Shown here: one piece after another, positions 33,306 through 44,500 of the stretch
Numbering within the stretch: the first letter of the stretch is position 1
Layout: each line of letters starts with the position of its first letter
Assembly (NCBI RefSeq): GCF_000478605.2
Contig: NZ_ASHX02000001.1
Span: 5,347,001 to 5,411,000, forward strand
Source: Streptomyces thermolilacinus SPC6
Lineage (GTDB): Bacteria; Actinomycetota; Actinomycetes; Streptomycetales; Streptomycetaceae
DNA: 64,000 nt
Reading direction: 5' to 3'
Notes under the pieces: model-generated
What the model was told of the DNA's origin: nothing
Seen by the model: only the letters and a program-made list of their open reading frames with translations
Database searches by the model: none
Program-made: the position numbers and the translations under genes

Positions 33306-34535
33306 ATGCATGCCTGGCCCGCTTCTGAGGTCCCCGCCCTGCCCGGCAAGGGCCGCGACCTCCGGATCCACGACACCGCGACCGGCGGACGAGTGACCCT
33401 CGACCCCGGCCCCGTCGCCCGTATCTACGTCTGCGGCATCACGCCGTACGACGCGACCCACATGGGTCACGCGGCGACCTACAACGCGTTCGACCTCGTT
33501 CAGCGCGTGTGGCTCGACACCAAGCGGCAGGTTCACTACGTGCAGAACGTGACCGACGTGGACGACCCCCTCCTGGAGCGGGCCGCCCGTGACGGCATCG
33601 ACTGGACCGGCCTGGCCGAGCGTGAGACATCCCTGTTCCGCGAGGACATGACGGCCCTGCGGATGCTGCCCCCGAAGCACTACATCGGCGCCGTCGAGGC
33701 GATACCCGGCATCGTCCCGCTGGTGGAGCGGCTGCGCGACATGGGCGCCGCCTACGAGCTGGACGGCGACGTCTACTTCTCCGTCGAGGCCGACCGCCAC
33801 TTCGGCGAGGTCTCCCACTACGACGCCGAGGTCATGCGGGCCCTGTCCGCCGAGCGCGGCGGCGACCCCGACCGGCCCGGCAAGAAGAACCCGCTCGACC
33901 CGATGCTGTGGATGGCCGCCCGCGAGGGCGAGCCGAGCTGGGACGGCGGTTCCCTCGGCCCCGGCCGCCCCGGCTGGCACATCGAGTGCGTCGCCATCGC
34001 GCTCGACCACCTCGGCATGGGCTTCGACGTCCAGGGCGGCGGCTCCGACCTGATCTTCCCGCACCACGAGATGGGCGCCTCCCACGCCCACGCGCTGACC
34101 GGCGAGTTCCCCTTCGCCAAGGCGTACGTGCACGCCGGGATGGTCGCCCTGCACGGCCAGAAGATGTCGAAGTCCAAGGGCAACCTGGTATTCGTCTCCG
34201 CGCTGCGCCGCCAGGGCGTGGACCCGGCCGCGATCCGCCTGACCCTGCTGGCCCACCACTACCGGGCCGACTGGGAGTGGACCGACCAGGTCCTGGACGA
34301 GGCCGCCGAGCGGCTGGGCCGCTGGCGCGCCGCCGTGTCCCGCCCCGACGGGCCCCCGGCCGACCAGCTGGTCGAGGAGATCCGCGAGGCGCTCGCCGAC
34401 GACCTGGACACGCCCGCGGCGCTCGCCGCCGTGGACCGCTGGGTGGAGCTCCAGCGCACCGAGGGCGGCACGGACGAGGGCGCGCCCGGCCTCGTCTCCC
34501 GCGCGGTGGACGCGCTGATGGGCGTGGCGCTCTGA
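33306..34535 (+). CDS. mshC: Cysteine:GlcN-Ins ligase (mycothiol synthesis)
   Basis: 409 aa, a truncated cysteinyl-tRNA synthetase homologue. It has the HIGH-type motif (YDATHMGHAATYN), the zinc Cys in YVCGITPYDATHMGH, WHIECVAIALDHLGMGFDVQ and FPHHEMGASHA, and KMSKSKGN, but lacks the tRNA-binding C-terminal domain. It joins cysteine to GlcN-inositol with ATP, the third step to mycothiol, the main thiol of actinomycetes. It has its own leaderless promoter; a strong hairpin separates it from the convergent parJ. Confidence 0.96.
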   Translation: MHAWPASEVPALPGKGRDLRIHDTATGGRVTLDPGPVARIYVCGITPYDATHMGHAATYNAFDLVQRVWLDTKRQVHYVQNVTDVDDPLLERAARDGIDWTGLAERETSLFREDMTALRMLPPKHYIGAVEAIPGIVPLVERLRDMGAAYELDGDVYFSVEADRHFGEVSHYDAEVMRALSAERGGDPDRPGKKNPLDPMLWMAAREGEPSWDGGSLGPGRPGWHIECVAIALDHLGMGFDVQGGGSDLIFPHHEMGASHAHALTGEFPFAKAYVHAGMVALHGQKMSKSKGNLVFVSALRRQGVDPAAIRLTLLAHHYRADWEWTDQVLDEAAERLGRWRAAVSRPDGPPADQLVEEIREALADDLDTPAALAAVDRWVELQRTEGGTDEGAPGLVSRAVDALMGVAL

Positions 34536-34558
34536 CCTGTCCGGTGAGGAACTGACGA

Positions 34559-34591
34559 GGCCGCCCGGGGCGTGGGGTCCCCCGGGCGGCC
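34559..34591. terminator. Bidirectional terminator between mshC and parJ
   Basis: GGCCGCCCGGGG (34559-34570) pairs with CCCCGGGCGGCC (34580-34591), giving a 12-bp perfect stem between convergent genes. On the plus strand CCTTT follows shortly after. Confidence 0.8.
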
Positions 34592-34680
34592 GTCACCTTT
34601 CCGGACGTGCGGCAGCGGGACGTACGACAGCGGGGCGGTGCCGCCGTGACGGTGCCGCCCCGCTGCCGTACCCGCCGGTG

Positions 34681-35904
34681 CTACTCGCCGGACTCCTGAC
34701 GGCCACCGTCCCCGGTGCCGCCGTCCCCGGCCCCGGTGTCCTTGGGCTCGGTGTCCTCGGTGTCCTCGGTCCCGGCGTCCTTGGTGCGGCCGCCGGAGCC
34801 GTCGCCGCGGCCCTCGTCCGTACCGCCCTTGTCCGCCCGGCTCTCGTTCGTCGGCCCCTCGGCCGACTGGTTCTCGGCCGCCTTGTCGTCGGCGCCCCGG
34901 CCGGAGGGCTTCACGGGGCGGGTGCGGCCACCGGCCGGGTCCCGCAGGTACGAGCTGTCGGCGCCCTCCGTGGCGTGGCCCCCGGTCCCGGGCAGGCCGC
35001 CCTGCCCCGCGCCCGGGCCGCCCGCGCCGGGACCGTGCCCCGCCCCCGGGCCCGTACCGGGGCCGCCGTCGCGCCGCCGCAGGTACCGCTCGAACTCGCG
35101 GGCGATGGCCTCGCCGGACGCCTCGGGCAGCTCGGCCGTGTCCCGCGCCTCCTCCAGCGTCTGCACGTATTCGGCCACCTCGCTGTCCTCGGACGCCAGT
35201 TGGTCCACGCCGAGCTGCCAGGCGCGGGCGTCCTCGGCCAGTTCGCCGAGCGGGATGCGCAGGTCGATCAGGTCCTCGAGCCGGTTCAACAGGGCCAGCG
35301 TCGCCTTGGGGTTCGGCGGCTGCGACACGTAGTGCGGCACCGCCGCCCACAGGCTGACCGCGGGGACACCGGCGTGGGTGCAGGCCTCCTGGAGGATGCC
35401 GACGATGCCCGTCGGCCCCTCGTACCGGGTCTCCTCCAGCTCCATCCGGCGCGCCAGGTCCGGGTCGGACGTGACCCCGCTGACCGGGACGGGCCGCGTG
35501 TGCGGGGTGTCGCCGAGCAGCGCGCCCAGGATCACCACCATCTCCACGCCCAGCTCGTGCGCGAAGCCCAGCAGCTCGTTGCAGAACGAGCGCCAGCGCA
35601 TCGACGGCTCTATGCCGCGGACCAGCACCAGGTCGCGCGGCTTCTCGCCGCCGACGCGGACCACGGACAGCCGGGTGGTGGGCCAGGTGATCCTCCGTAC
35701 CCCGCCGTCCAGCCACACCGTGGGCCGGTTGACCTGGAAGTCGTAGTAGTCCTCGGCGTCGAGCGCCGCGAACACCTCGCCCTTCCACTCCCGTTCCAGG
35801 TGCGCGACCGCGGTGGAGGCGGCGTCGCCGGCGTCGTTCCAGCCCTCGAACGCGGCCACCATGACCGGGTCGATCAGCTCGGGAACCCCCTCGAGCTCGA
35901 TCAC
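34681..35904 (-). CDS. parJ: PAC2-family protein, ParJ orthologue
   Basis: 407 aa. The PAC2 domain fills residues 1 to about 275 (MIELEGVPELIDPVMVAAFEG, GWNDAGDAASTAV, DLVLVRGIEPSMRWRSFCNE, VSLWAAVPHYVSQPPNPKA). PAC2 proteins include proteasome assembly chaperones. In S. coelicolor the orthologue SCO1662 (ParJ) binds ParA and controls its polymerisation during sporulation. Residues from about 280 form a Gly/Pro then Asp/Glu/Thr-rich disordered tail, long for this family. GTG 35904 has AAGGAGG 7 nt upstream. Single gene between convergent mshC and the glp operon. Confidence 0.88.
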   Translation of the reverse strand: MIELEGVPELIDPVMVAAFEGWNDAGDAASTAVAHLEREWKGEVFAALDAEDYYDFQVNRPTVWLDGGVRRITWPTTRLSVVRVGGEKPRDLVLVRGIEPSMRWRSFCNELLGFAHELGVEMVVILGALLGDTPHTRPVPVSGVTSDPDLARRMELEETRYEGPTGIVGILQEACTHAGVPAVSLWAAVPHYVSQPPNPKATLALLNRLEDLIDLRIPLGELAEDARAWQLGVDQLASEDSEVAEYVQTLEEARDTAELPEASGEAIAREFERYLRRRDGGPGTGPGAGHGPGAGGPGAGQGGLPGTGGHATEGADSSYLRDPAGGRTRPVKPSGRGADDKAAENQSAEGPTNESRADKGGTDEGRGDGSGGRTKDAGTEDTEDTEPKDTGAGDGGTGDGGRQESGE

Positions 35905-36274
35905 CCAGGCCTCCTTCCGAAGTTCCGTCCGTACGAACCAACCTTACGGCGTTCGGGGCCCCTGCCCGCAGCCACTTGTACACGTCCGGGTGCTGTACCG
36001 GCCCCACACGACTACCCCTGCGCGAAGCCAGGGACACTCCGTCTTCCGCCGAGGCCGGCGCCCCGGACACCCCCTCGGGGCACCGCCCGGCGCGGCCAAC
36101 GCCGCCGCCCGCGCCGCCCTTTGGACCGGCGCGGAGCCGAGCGCCCGCGGCACGAGGAGGGCGGCCCCCGAAGGAGCCGCCCTCACACCCCGGCACGCCC
36201 CTGGGGGCACGCCTTCAGTCACGCCCGGCACGGGCCCCTGGGGGCCCGCCGGATTCCCCTCCCTGGTGTGCCCG
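35905..36274. other. Gene-free stretch between parJ and glpD
   Basis: 370 bp. It should hold the parJ promoter at its left end and terminators of the glp operon at the right. I see two hairpins: GAGGGCGGC/GCCGCCCTC (36157-36184) and CGGGCCCC/GGGGCCCG (36231-36248). No coding potential is convincing. Confidence 0.5.
36231..36248 (-). terminator. Probable terminator of the glpF-glpK-glpD operon
   Basis: CGGGCCCC and GGGGCCCG form an 8-bp stem 27 nt past the glpD stop. A second stem (36157-36184) lies further on. Confidence 0.55.
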
Positions 36275-37885
36275 TCAGGGCCGGTCGGCCAGCATGGCCT
36301 CGACCCGGCCGCGGATCTCGTCCGTGGCCAGGCCCCGGATCGTCAGCGTCGTACGGCGGCGCAGCACGTCGTCCGCCGTCTCGGCCCACTCGAGGTCGCG
36401 GGCGTAGGCCACCTGCGCCCAGATCTCCGGGGCGTCCGGGTGTATCCGCTCGGCCAGCTCCGGGTTCTCGTACGCCATGCGCGCGATGTCGAAGGACAGC
36501 GAGCCGTAGTGCGTGGCGAGGTGGCGGGCCGTGTCGGCGGCCATGCGCGGGCCGGGCGTACCGCCGTCGATCAGGAGCCGGTGCGCGACCGCGTTCGGGT
36601 TGGCGATGCCCGGCAGCGGAAGCTTCTTCGGCAGGCGGGCGATCGGCTCCATGTCGTCGGCGAGCGGCCGTCCGGGCAGCGCGGCCAGCTTGTTCATCAC
36701 CGTGCGGCCGATGTGGCGGAACGTCGTCCACTTGCCGCCCGCGACCGACAGCATGCCGCCCCGGCCCTCGGTGACGACCGTCTCGCGCTTGGCCTTCGAC
36801 GTGTCGCCGGGGCCGCCGGGCAGCACCCGGAGACCGGCGAAGGCGTACGTGATCAGGTCGCGGTCGAGCTGCTGGTCGCGGATGGAGAAGGCGGCCTCGT
36901 CCAGGATCTGGGCGATGTCCTTCTCGTTGACCGCGACGTCCGCCGGGTCGCCCTCGTACTCCTCGTCGGTGGTGCCGAGGAGCAGCATGTCCTCCCAGGG
37001 GAGGGCGAAGGTGATGCGGTACTTGTCGATCGGCGTGGCCAGCGCCGCCTTCCACGGCGAGGTGCGCTTCAGGACCAGGTGGGCGCCCTTCGACAGGCGG
37101 ATGGACGGGGCCGCGTTGGGGTCCTCCATCCGGCGCAGGTGGTCCACCCACGGACCGGTCGCGTTGAGCACCAGCCGGGCGTCGACGCCGAACTCGGTGC
37201 CGTCGAGCCGGTCCACCAGGTCGGCGCCGGTGACGCGGCCCCGCGTGAAGCGCAGTCCGGTGACGGCGGCGTGGTTGAGGACGGTGGCGCCCGCGTCCAC
37301 GGCCGCGCGGACCGTCATGAGCGCCATCCGGGCGTCGTTCATCTGGTCGTCGCCGTAGACCGCGACGGCCTTCAGGTTGTCGATGCGCAGCTCCGGCACG
37401 TCCTGCGCGGCCTTCGCCGGGCTGAGCAGGTGGCCGACGCCGTCGCCGAAGGCGGAGAGCGCCGAGTACGCGAAGACACCCGCGCCGAGCTTCGCCGCGC
37501 CGTGCGGCCCGCCCTTGTACACCGGGAGGTAGAAGGTGAGCGGGTTCGCCAGGTGCGGGGCGACCTGCCGGGAGACCGCACGGCGCTCGAAGTGGTTCTC
37601 CGCGACCAGCTTCACCGCGCCGGTCTGCAGGTAGCGCAGACCGCCGTGGAGGAGCTTGGAGGAGGCGGAGGAGGTGGCGCCGGCGAAGTCGCCGGCGTCC
37701 ACCAGGGCCACCCGCAGCCCGGACTGGGCGGCGTGCCAGGCGGTGGAGATTCCGAGGATGCCGCCGCCGACGACCAGCAGGTCGTACGTCGCCTTGGACA
37801 GCAGCTCCCTGGTCTCTGCGCGGCTCGGCAGGGAACCGGCAGCCGGGTGCGTCCCGAGGGCGGGAACGCATCGCAGGGTGGTCAT
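36275..37885 (-). CDS. glpD: Aerobic glycerol-3-phosphate dehydrogenase
   Basis: 536 aa. The FAD motif YDLLVVGGGILGISTAWHAA is followed by GATSSASSKLLHGGLRYLQ, NATGPWVDHLRRM and GGKWTTFRHIG, all family signatures. It oxidises glycerol-3-phosphate to dihydroxyacetone phosphate at the membrane, passing electrons to quinone. The last gene of the operon glpF-glpK-glpD; its ATG lies 16 bp beyond the glpK stop. Control is expected from GylR upstream of the operon. Confidence 0.96.
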   Translation of the reverse strand: MTTLRCVPALGTHPAAGSLPSRAETRELLSKATYDLLVVGGGILGISTAWHAAQSGLRVALVDAGDFAGATSSASSKLLHGGLRYLQTGAVKLVAENHFERRAVSRQVAPHLANPLTFYLPVYKGGPHGAAKLGAGVFAYSALSAFGDGVGHLLSPAKAAQDVPELRIDNLKAVAVYGDDQMNDARMALMTVRAAVDAGATVLNHAAVTGLRFTRGRVTGADLVDRLDGTEFGVDARLVLNATGPWVDHLRRMEDPNAAPSIRLSKGAHLVLKRTSPWKAALATPIDKYRITFALPWEDMLLLGTTDEEYEGDPADVAVNEKDIAQILDEAAFSIRDQQLDRDLITYAFAGLRVLPGGPGDTSKAKRETVVTEGRGGMLSVAGGKWTTFRHIGRTVMNKLAALPGRPLADDMEPIARLPKKLPLPGIANPNAVAHRLLIDGGTPGPRMAADTARHLATHYGSLSFDIARMAYENPELAERIHPDAPEIWAQVAYARDLEWAETADDVLRRRTTLTIRGLATDEIRGRVEAMLADRP

Positions 37886-37901
37886 GTCGTATTACTCCTC
37901 G

Positions 37902-39434
<1,533 letters not shown>

Positions 39435-39480
39435 AGGGGGTGTGCTCCTCGGGGTCGGTGACGGATCGGGGCGACTGGGC

Positions 39481-40242
39481 TCAGCCGGCGAACGCGAGGG
39501 AGTAGATACCCGCGGCGGCGGCTCCACCGATCAGCGGGCCCACGACGGGAATCCAGGCGTACCCCCAGTCGGAGCCGCCCTTGTTCGGCAGCGGCAGCAG
39601 CGCGTGGACGATGCGGGGGCCGAGGTCGCGGGCCGGGTTGATGGCGTAGCCGGTCGGGCCGCCGAGCGAGAGGCCGATCCCGACGACGACGAAGGCGACG
39701 ATCAGACCGCCGAGGACGTTCAGGCCCTTGCCGTCGTCGTTGAGGCCCTGGGTGAGCACGGCCAGGACGAGGACCAGGGTGCCGATGATCTCGGTGGCGA
39801 GGTTCTGCCACACGTTGCGGATCTCGGGGCCGGTGGAGAAGATGCCGAGGACCGGTCCGGGGCCTTCGACGGCGGGCTTGGAGGCGGTCTCCGGGTCGGT
39901 CAGGTGGGCCTGGAAGTGGCCGTAGTAGGCGATCCAGACCAGCGCGGCACCGATCATGGCGCCGAGGAGCTGACCGGCGAAGTAGTAGGGGACCTGGCTC
40001 CAGTCCCCGTCCTTCAGGGCGATGCCGACGGTGACCGCCGGGTTCAGATGGGCGCCGGAGAGGGAACCGGTCATGTAGACGGCGGTCATGACAGCGAAGC
40101 CCCACCCGAAGGTGATGGCCACCCAGCCCGCGTTCTGCGCCTTGGAGCGCTTGAGCACGACGGCGGCGACGACGCCTCCGCCGAGGAGGATGAGTACGGC
40201 GGTACCGATGATCTCGCCGATGAAGATGTCGGAGCTGGACAC
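39481..40242 (-). CDS. glpF: Glycerol uptake facilitator (aquaglyceroporin)
   Basis: 253 aa, six membrane helices and two half-helices with NPA motifs GAHLNPAVTVG and GYAINPARDLGPR; the D of NPARD marks the glycerol-permeable branch. It passes glycerol by facilitated diffusion. GTG 40242 has AAAGGAG. It heads the glpF-glpK-glpD operon, and a GylR-type operator lies 130 bp upstream. Confidence 0.95.
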   Translation of the reverse strand: MSSSDIFIGEIIGTAVLILLGGGVVAAVVLKRSKAQNAGWVAITFGWGFAVMTAVYMTGSLSGAHLNPAVTVGIALKDGDWSQVPYYFAGQLLGAMIGAALVWIAYYGHFQAHLTDPETASKPAVEGPGPVLGIFSTGPEIRNVWQNLATEIIGTLVLVLAVLTQGLNDDGKGLNVLGGLIVAFVVVGIGLSLGGPTGYAINPARDLGPRIVHALLPLPNKGGSDWGYAWIPVVGPLIGGAAAAGIYSLAFAG

Positions 40243-40371
40243 CCGCGACTCCTTTGTCCTTCGTCCAGGGGAAAGGCGAACCCCGGGTCCCTCCGGTGGT
40301 CCGTGCCCTCGGGATGAGGGCGGTGCCGGCCTCCTGGCGTTGTCACACTCTAACGCGTGATTCCGGTAGGT

Positions 40372-40388
40372 GTTCGACAATGCCGACC
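40372..40388. promoter_or_regulatory. Candidate GylR operator upstream of glpF
   Basis: GTTCGACAATGCCGACC matches GTTCnnCAnTGnnGAAC at all but one fixed position. The same word occurs before gylR at 41327. IclR proteins bind such pseudo-palindromes. Confidence 0.7.
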
Positions 40389-40485
40389 GATGGACGGCAG
40401 TTTTGCCCCCGGGGAACAGCCAGTCAAGGCTTGGGCCGTGAGAAACCCGATCGTTACCGCGAGCGTCCGCGCAGGGCAGCGCGAA

Positions 40486-40508
40486 GGCCCCGCGCACGGC
40501 GCGGAGCC
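40486..40508 (-). terminator. Terminator of gylR
   Basis: GGCCCCGCGC and GCGCGGAGCC pair with one mismatch around loop ACG, 29 nt past the gylR stop, separating gylR from the glpF promoter. Read-through is possible. Confidence 0.6.
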
Positions 40509-40536
40509 TGAGGGGAGAGGGAGGGTCGCCCGGCCG

Positions 40537-41301
40537 TCAGAAGCGGCCCGCGCCCAGGTCGCGGGAGACCGCCCGCGCGCACTCCCGTACCGCCGCGATC
40601 AGCTCCGAGCGCAGCTCGCCCCGGTCGCAGACCCGCTCGACCGCGCCCGTGATGGCGACCGCGCCCACGGGCATCCGCCGCCGGTCGTGGATGGGCGCCG
40701 CCACCGAGGCCACGCCCTCCCAGGTCTCCTCCAGGTCGGCGGCCCAGCCGCGCGCCCGCGTGAGGTCCAGCAGCTCCTCGAAGTCCTCCAGCGCCGTGAC
40801 CGTACGGGGCGTGAACGCCTTGCGCTCCACCTCCAGGGCCTCGCTGTGCGCCACCGGGTCGTACGCGGAGAGCACCTTGCCCAGCGCCGTGGAGTGCAGC
40901 GGCTGCATCGCGCCGACCTCCAGCACCTGGCGGCTGTCGTCGGGGCGGAAGACATGGTGGATGACCAGCACCCCGTGCTGGTGGAGCACGCCCAGGTGCA
41001 CGCTCTCGCCGGACGACCTGGCCAGGTCGTCCGTCCATACGAGGGCCCGCGCGCGCAGCTCGTGCACGTCCAGGTAGCTGTTGCCGAGGCGCAGCAGCTC
41101 GGCCCCCAGCTGGTACCGGCCCGACGCCGCGTCCTGCTCGACGAACCCCTCCGCCTGGAGCGTGCGCAGGATGCCGTGCGCCGTGCCCTTCGCCAGGCCG
41201 AGCGACGACGCGATGTCGGAGAGACCCAGCCGGCGCTCTCCGCCCGCGAGCAGCCGCAGCATCGCCGCCGCCCGCTCAAGCGACTGGATGTTCTTCGCCA
41301 T
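40537..41301 (-). CDS. gylR: IclR-family glycerol operon regulator
   Basis: 254 aa. The N-terminal winged helix is RLGLSDIASSLGLAKGTAHG (about residues 24-43). The C-terminal IclR effector domain has HLGVLHQHGVLVIHHV, AMQPLHSTALGKVLSAYDP and WEGVASVAAPIHDRR. In S. coelicolor GylR represses the adjacent glycerol genes until glycerol-3-phosphate is present, and it also controls itself. Here matching operators lie before both gylR and glpF. ATG 41301 is the standard start (MAKNIQSLERAAAML). Confidence 0.95.
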   Translation of the reverse strand: MAKNIQSLERAAAMLRLLAGGERRLGLSDIASSLGLAKGTAHGILRTLQAEGFVEQDAASGRYQLGAELLRLGNSYLDVHELRARALVWTDDLARSSGESVHLGVLHQHGVLVIHHVFRPDDSRQVLEVGAMQPLHSTALGKVLSAYDPVAHSEALEVERKAFTPRTVTALEDFEELLDLTRARGWAADLEETWEGVASVAAPIHDRRRMPVGAVAITGAVERVCDRGELRSELIAAVRECARAVSRDLGAGRF

Positions 41302-41326
41302 CCCCGGCCTGCTCCTTCACTTCGCG

Positions 41327-41343
41327 GTTCGACAATGCTGAAC
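41327..41343. promoter_or_regulatory. Candidate GylR autoregulatory operator
   Basis: GTTCGACAATGCTGAAC is a 17-bp pseudo-palindrome (GTTCnnCAnTGnnGAAC, all fixed positions matched), 26 bp before the gylR start. Confidence 0.75.
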
Positions 41344-41471
41344 AGTATCGGTCGTTACCGACCTCCGGCCACATCGCGGAGCGCTGTACGCGCCACTTGG
41401 CCGGACTTCGCCCCCCGCCAAGCATGCCGTCCGCCACGTGGGACGACGTGTCCGCCCCGGAGCATGGCGGT

Positions 41472-41477
41472 TAGGCT
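41472..41477 (+). promoter_or_regulatory. -10 element of metH
   Basis: TAGGCT fits TANNNT. A start near 41484 leaves a 58-nt leader. GTG 41484 would be a leaderless start of a reading in another frame that runs past the metH ATG, so the leader may be translated. No known riboswitch pattern is recognised. Confidence 0.45.
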
Positions 41478-41541
41478 GACGACGTGCGCCTCCCCCCGGA
41501 GCCGCAAAGCCGACAGCCGTCGCACCCCAGGGAGCACCTCC

Positions 41542-44500
41542 ATGGCCTCGTTGCCGACCCCTTCCGCCACGCCCGCCGACAGCGGCGCCCGAGCAGCCGC
41601 GCTCCGCGACGCCCTCGCCTCGCGGGTGGTCGTCGCCGACGGAGCCATGGGCACGATGCTCCAGGCGCAGGACCCCACCCTCGACGACTTCGAGAACCTC
41701 GAAGGCTGCAACGAGATCCTCAACCTCACCCGGCCCGACATCGTCCGCTCGGTCCACGACGCGTACTTCGCCGTCGGTGTGGACTGCGTCGAGACCAACA
41801 CCTTCGGCGCCAACTTCTCCGCGCTCGCCGAGTACGACATCGCCCACCGCGTCCACGAGCTGTCCGAGTCCGGCGCCCGCATCGCCCGCGAGTCCGCCGA
41901 CCGGCACACGGCCGCCGACGGCCGGCAGCGCTGGGTCCTCGGCTCCATGGGCCCCGGCACCAAGCTGCCCACGCTGGGCCACGCCCCGTACACCACCCTC
42001 CGCGACGCCTACCAGAGCAGCGCCGAGGGCCTGGTCACCGGCGGCGCCGACGCGCTCCTCGTGGAGACCACACAGGACCTCCTCCAGACCAAGGCCGCCG
42101 TCCTCGGCGCCCGGCGCGGCCTGGAGGCCCTCGGGGTGGACGTGCCGCTCATCGTCTCCGTCACGGTCGAGACCACCGGCACCATGCTCCTCGGCTCCGA
42201 GATCGGAGCCGCGCTCACCGCGCTGGAGCCCCTCGGCATCGACATGATCGGCCTGAACTGCGCCACCGGCCCCGCCGAGATGAGCGAGCACCTGCGCTAC
42301 CTCGCCCGCCACGCCCGCGTCCCCCTCTCCTGCATGCCCAACGCGGGCCTGCCCGTCCTCGGCAAGGACGGCGCCCACTACCCGCTCACCGCGCCCGAGC
42401 TGGCCGACGCCCAGGAGACCTTCGTCCGCGATTACGGGCTGTCGCTCGTCGGCGGCTGCTGCGGTACGACCCCCGAGCACCTGCGCCAGGTCGTGGAGCG
42501 CGTACGGGACCTCACCCCCGCGCCCCGCGACCCGCGCCCCGAGCCGGGCGCCGCGTCCCTGTACCAGAGCGTGCCGTTCCGGCAGGACACCTCGTACCTG
42601 GCGATCGGCGAGCGGACCAACGCCAACGGCTCCAAGAAGTTCCGCGAGGCCATGCTCGAAGGCCGCTGGGACGACTGCGTGGAGATGGCCCGCGACCAGA
42701 TCCGCGAGGGCGCCCACATGCTCGATCTGTGCGTCGACTACGTGGGCCGCGACGGCGTCGCCGACATGGAGGAGCTGGCCGGCCGCTTCGCCACCGCCTC
42801 CACCCTGCCCATCGTGCTGGACTCCACCGAGGTCGAGGTGCTCCGCGCCGGCCTGGAGAAGCTCGGCGGCCGCGCCGTCATCAACTCCGTCAACTACGAG
42901 GACGGCGACGGCCCCGAGTCCCGCTTCGCCAAGGTCACCGGCCTCGCCAGGGAGCACGGCGCCGCGCTCATCGCCCTCACCATCGACGAGGAGGGCCAGG
43001 CCCGCACCGCCGAGAAGAAGGTCGAGATCGCCGAGCGGCTCATCGCCGACCTCACCGGCAACTGGGGCATCCACGAGTCCGACATCCTCGTCGACTGCCT
43101 CACCTTCACCATCTGCACCGGCCAGGAGGAGTCCCGCAAGGACGGCATCGCCACCATCGAGGCCATCCGCGAGCTGAAGCGCCGCCACCCCGACGTGCAG
43201 ACGACGCTCGGCCTGTCGAACATCTCCTTCGGCCTCAACCCTGCCGCCCGCATCCTGCTCAACTCCGTCTTCCTGGACGAGTGCGTCAAGGCCGGCCTCG
43301 ACTCCGCGATCGTCCACGCCTCCAAGATCCTCCCCATCGCCCGCTTCGACGAGGAGCAGGTCACCACCGCCCTCGACCTCATCTACGACCGCCGCCGCGA
43401 GGGCTACGACCCGCTCCAGAAGCTGATGGAGCTGTTCGAGGGCGCCACCGCCAAGTCCCTCAAGGCCGGCAAGGCCGAGGAGCTGGCCGCGCTCCCGCTG
43501 GAGGAGCGCCTCAAGCGCCGCATCATCGACGGTGAGAAGAACGGCCTCGAAGCCGACCTCGACGAGGCGCTGCGCACCCGCAAGGCCCTCGACATCGTCA
43601 ACGACACGCTCCTGGACGGCATGAAGGTCGTCGGCGAGCTGTTCGGCTCGGGCCAGATGCAGCTGCCGTTCGTCCTCCAGTCCGCCGAGGTCATGAAGAC
43701 GGCCGTCGCCCACCTCGAACCGCACATGGAGAAGACGGACGACGAGGGCAAGGGCACCATCGTGCTCGCCACCGTCCGCGGCGACGTCCACGACATCGGC
43801 AAGAACCTCGTGGACATCATCCTGTCCAACAACGGCTACAACGTCGTCAACCTCGGCATCAAGCAGCCCGTCTCCGCGATCCTGGAGGCCGCCGAGGAGC
43901 ACAAGGCGGACGTGATCGGCATGTCCGGACTGCTCGTCAAGTCCACCGTGATCATGAAGGAGAACCTGGAGGAGCTCAACCAGCGCGACCTCGCCGCCAA
44001 GTACCCGGTCATCCTCGGCGGCGCCGCCCTCACCCGCGCCTACGTCGAGCAGGACCTCCACGAGATCTACCAGGGCGAGGTCCGCTACGCCCGTGACGCC
44101 TTCGAGGGCCTGCGCCTCATGGACGCCCTCATCGCCGTCAAGCGCGGCGTGCCCGGCGCCACGCTCCCCGAACTGCGCCAGCGCCGCGTGCGCGCCACGC
44201 CGGACCTGGCGGTGGAGGAGCGCGAGCCCGAGACCGGCGTCCGCTCCGACGTGGCCACGGACAACCCCGTACCGGAGCCGCCCTTCTGGGGCACCCGCGT
44301 CGTCAAGGGCATCCAGCTCAAGGAGTACGCGGGCTGGCTGGACGAGGGCGCGCTCTTCAAGGGCCAGTGGGGGCTGAAGCAGAACCGGACCGGTGAGGGC
44401 CCCTCGTACGAGGAACTGGTCGAGACCGAGGGCCGCCCCCGGCTGCGCGGCTGGCTGGACCGCCTCCACACGGACAACCTGCTCGAAGCCGCCGTCGTCC

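Noticed and set aside
41472..41541. Cobalamin or SAH riboswitch before metH
   Set aside because: The leader is only about 58 nt and shows none of the conserved riboswitch boxes I could recognise.
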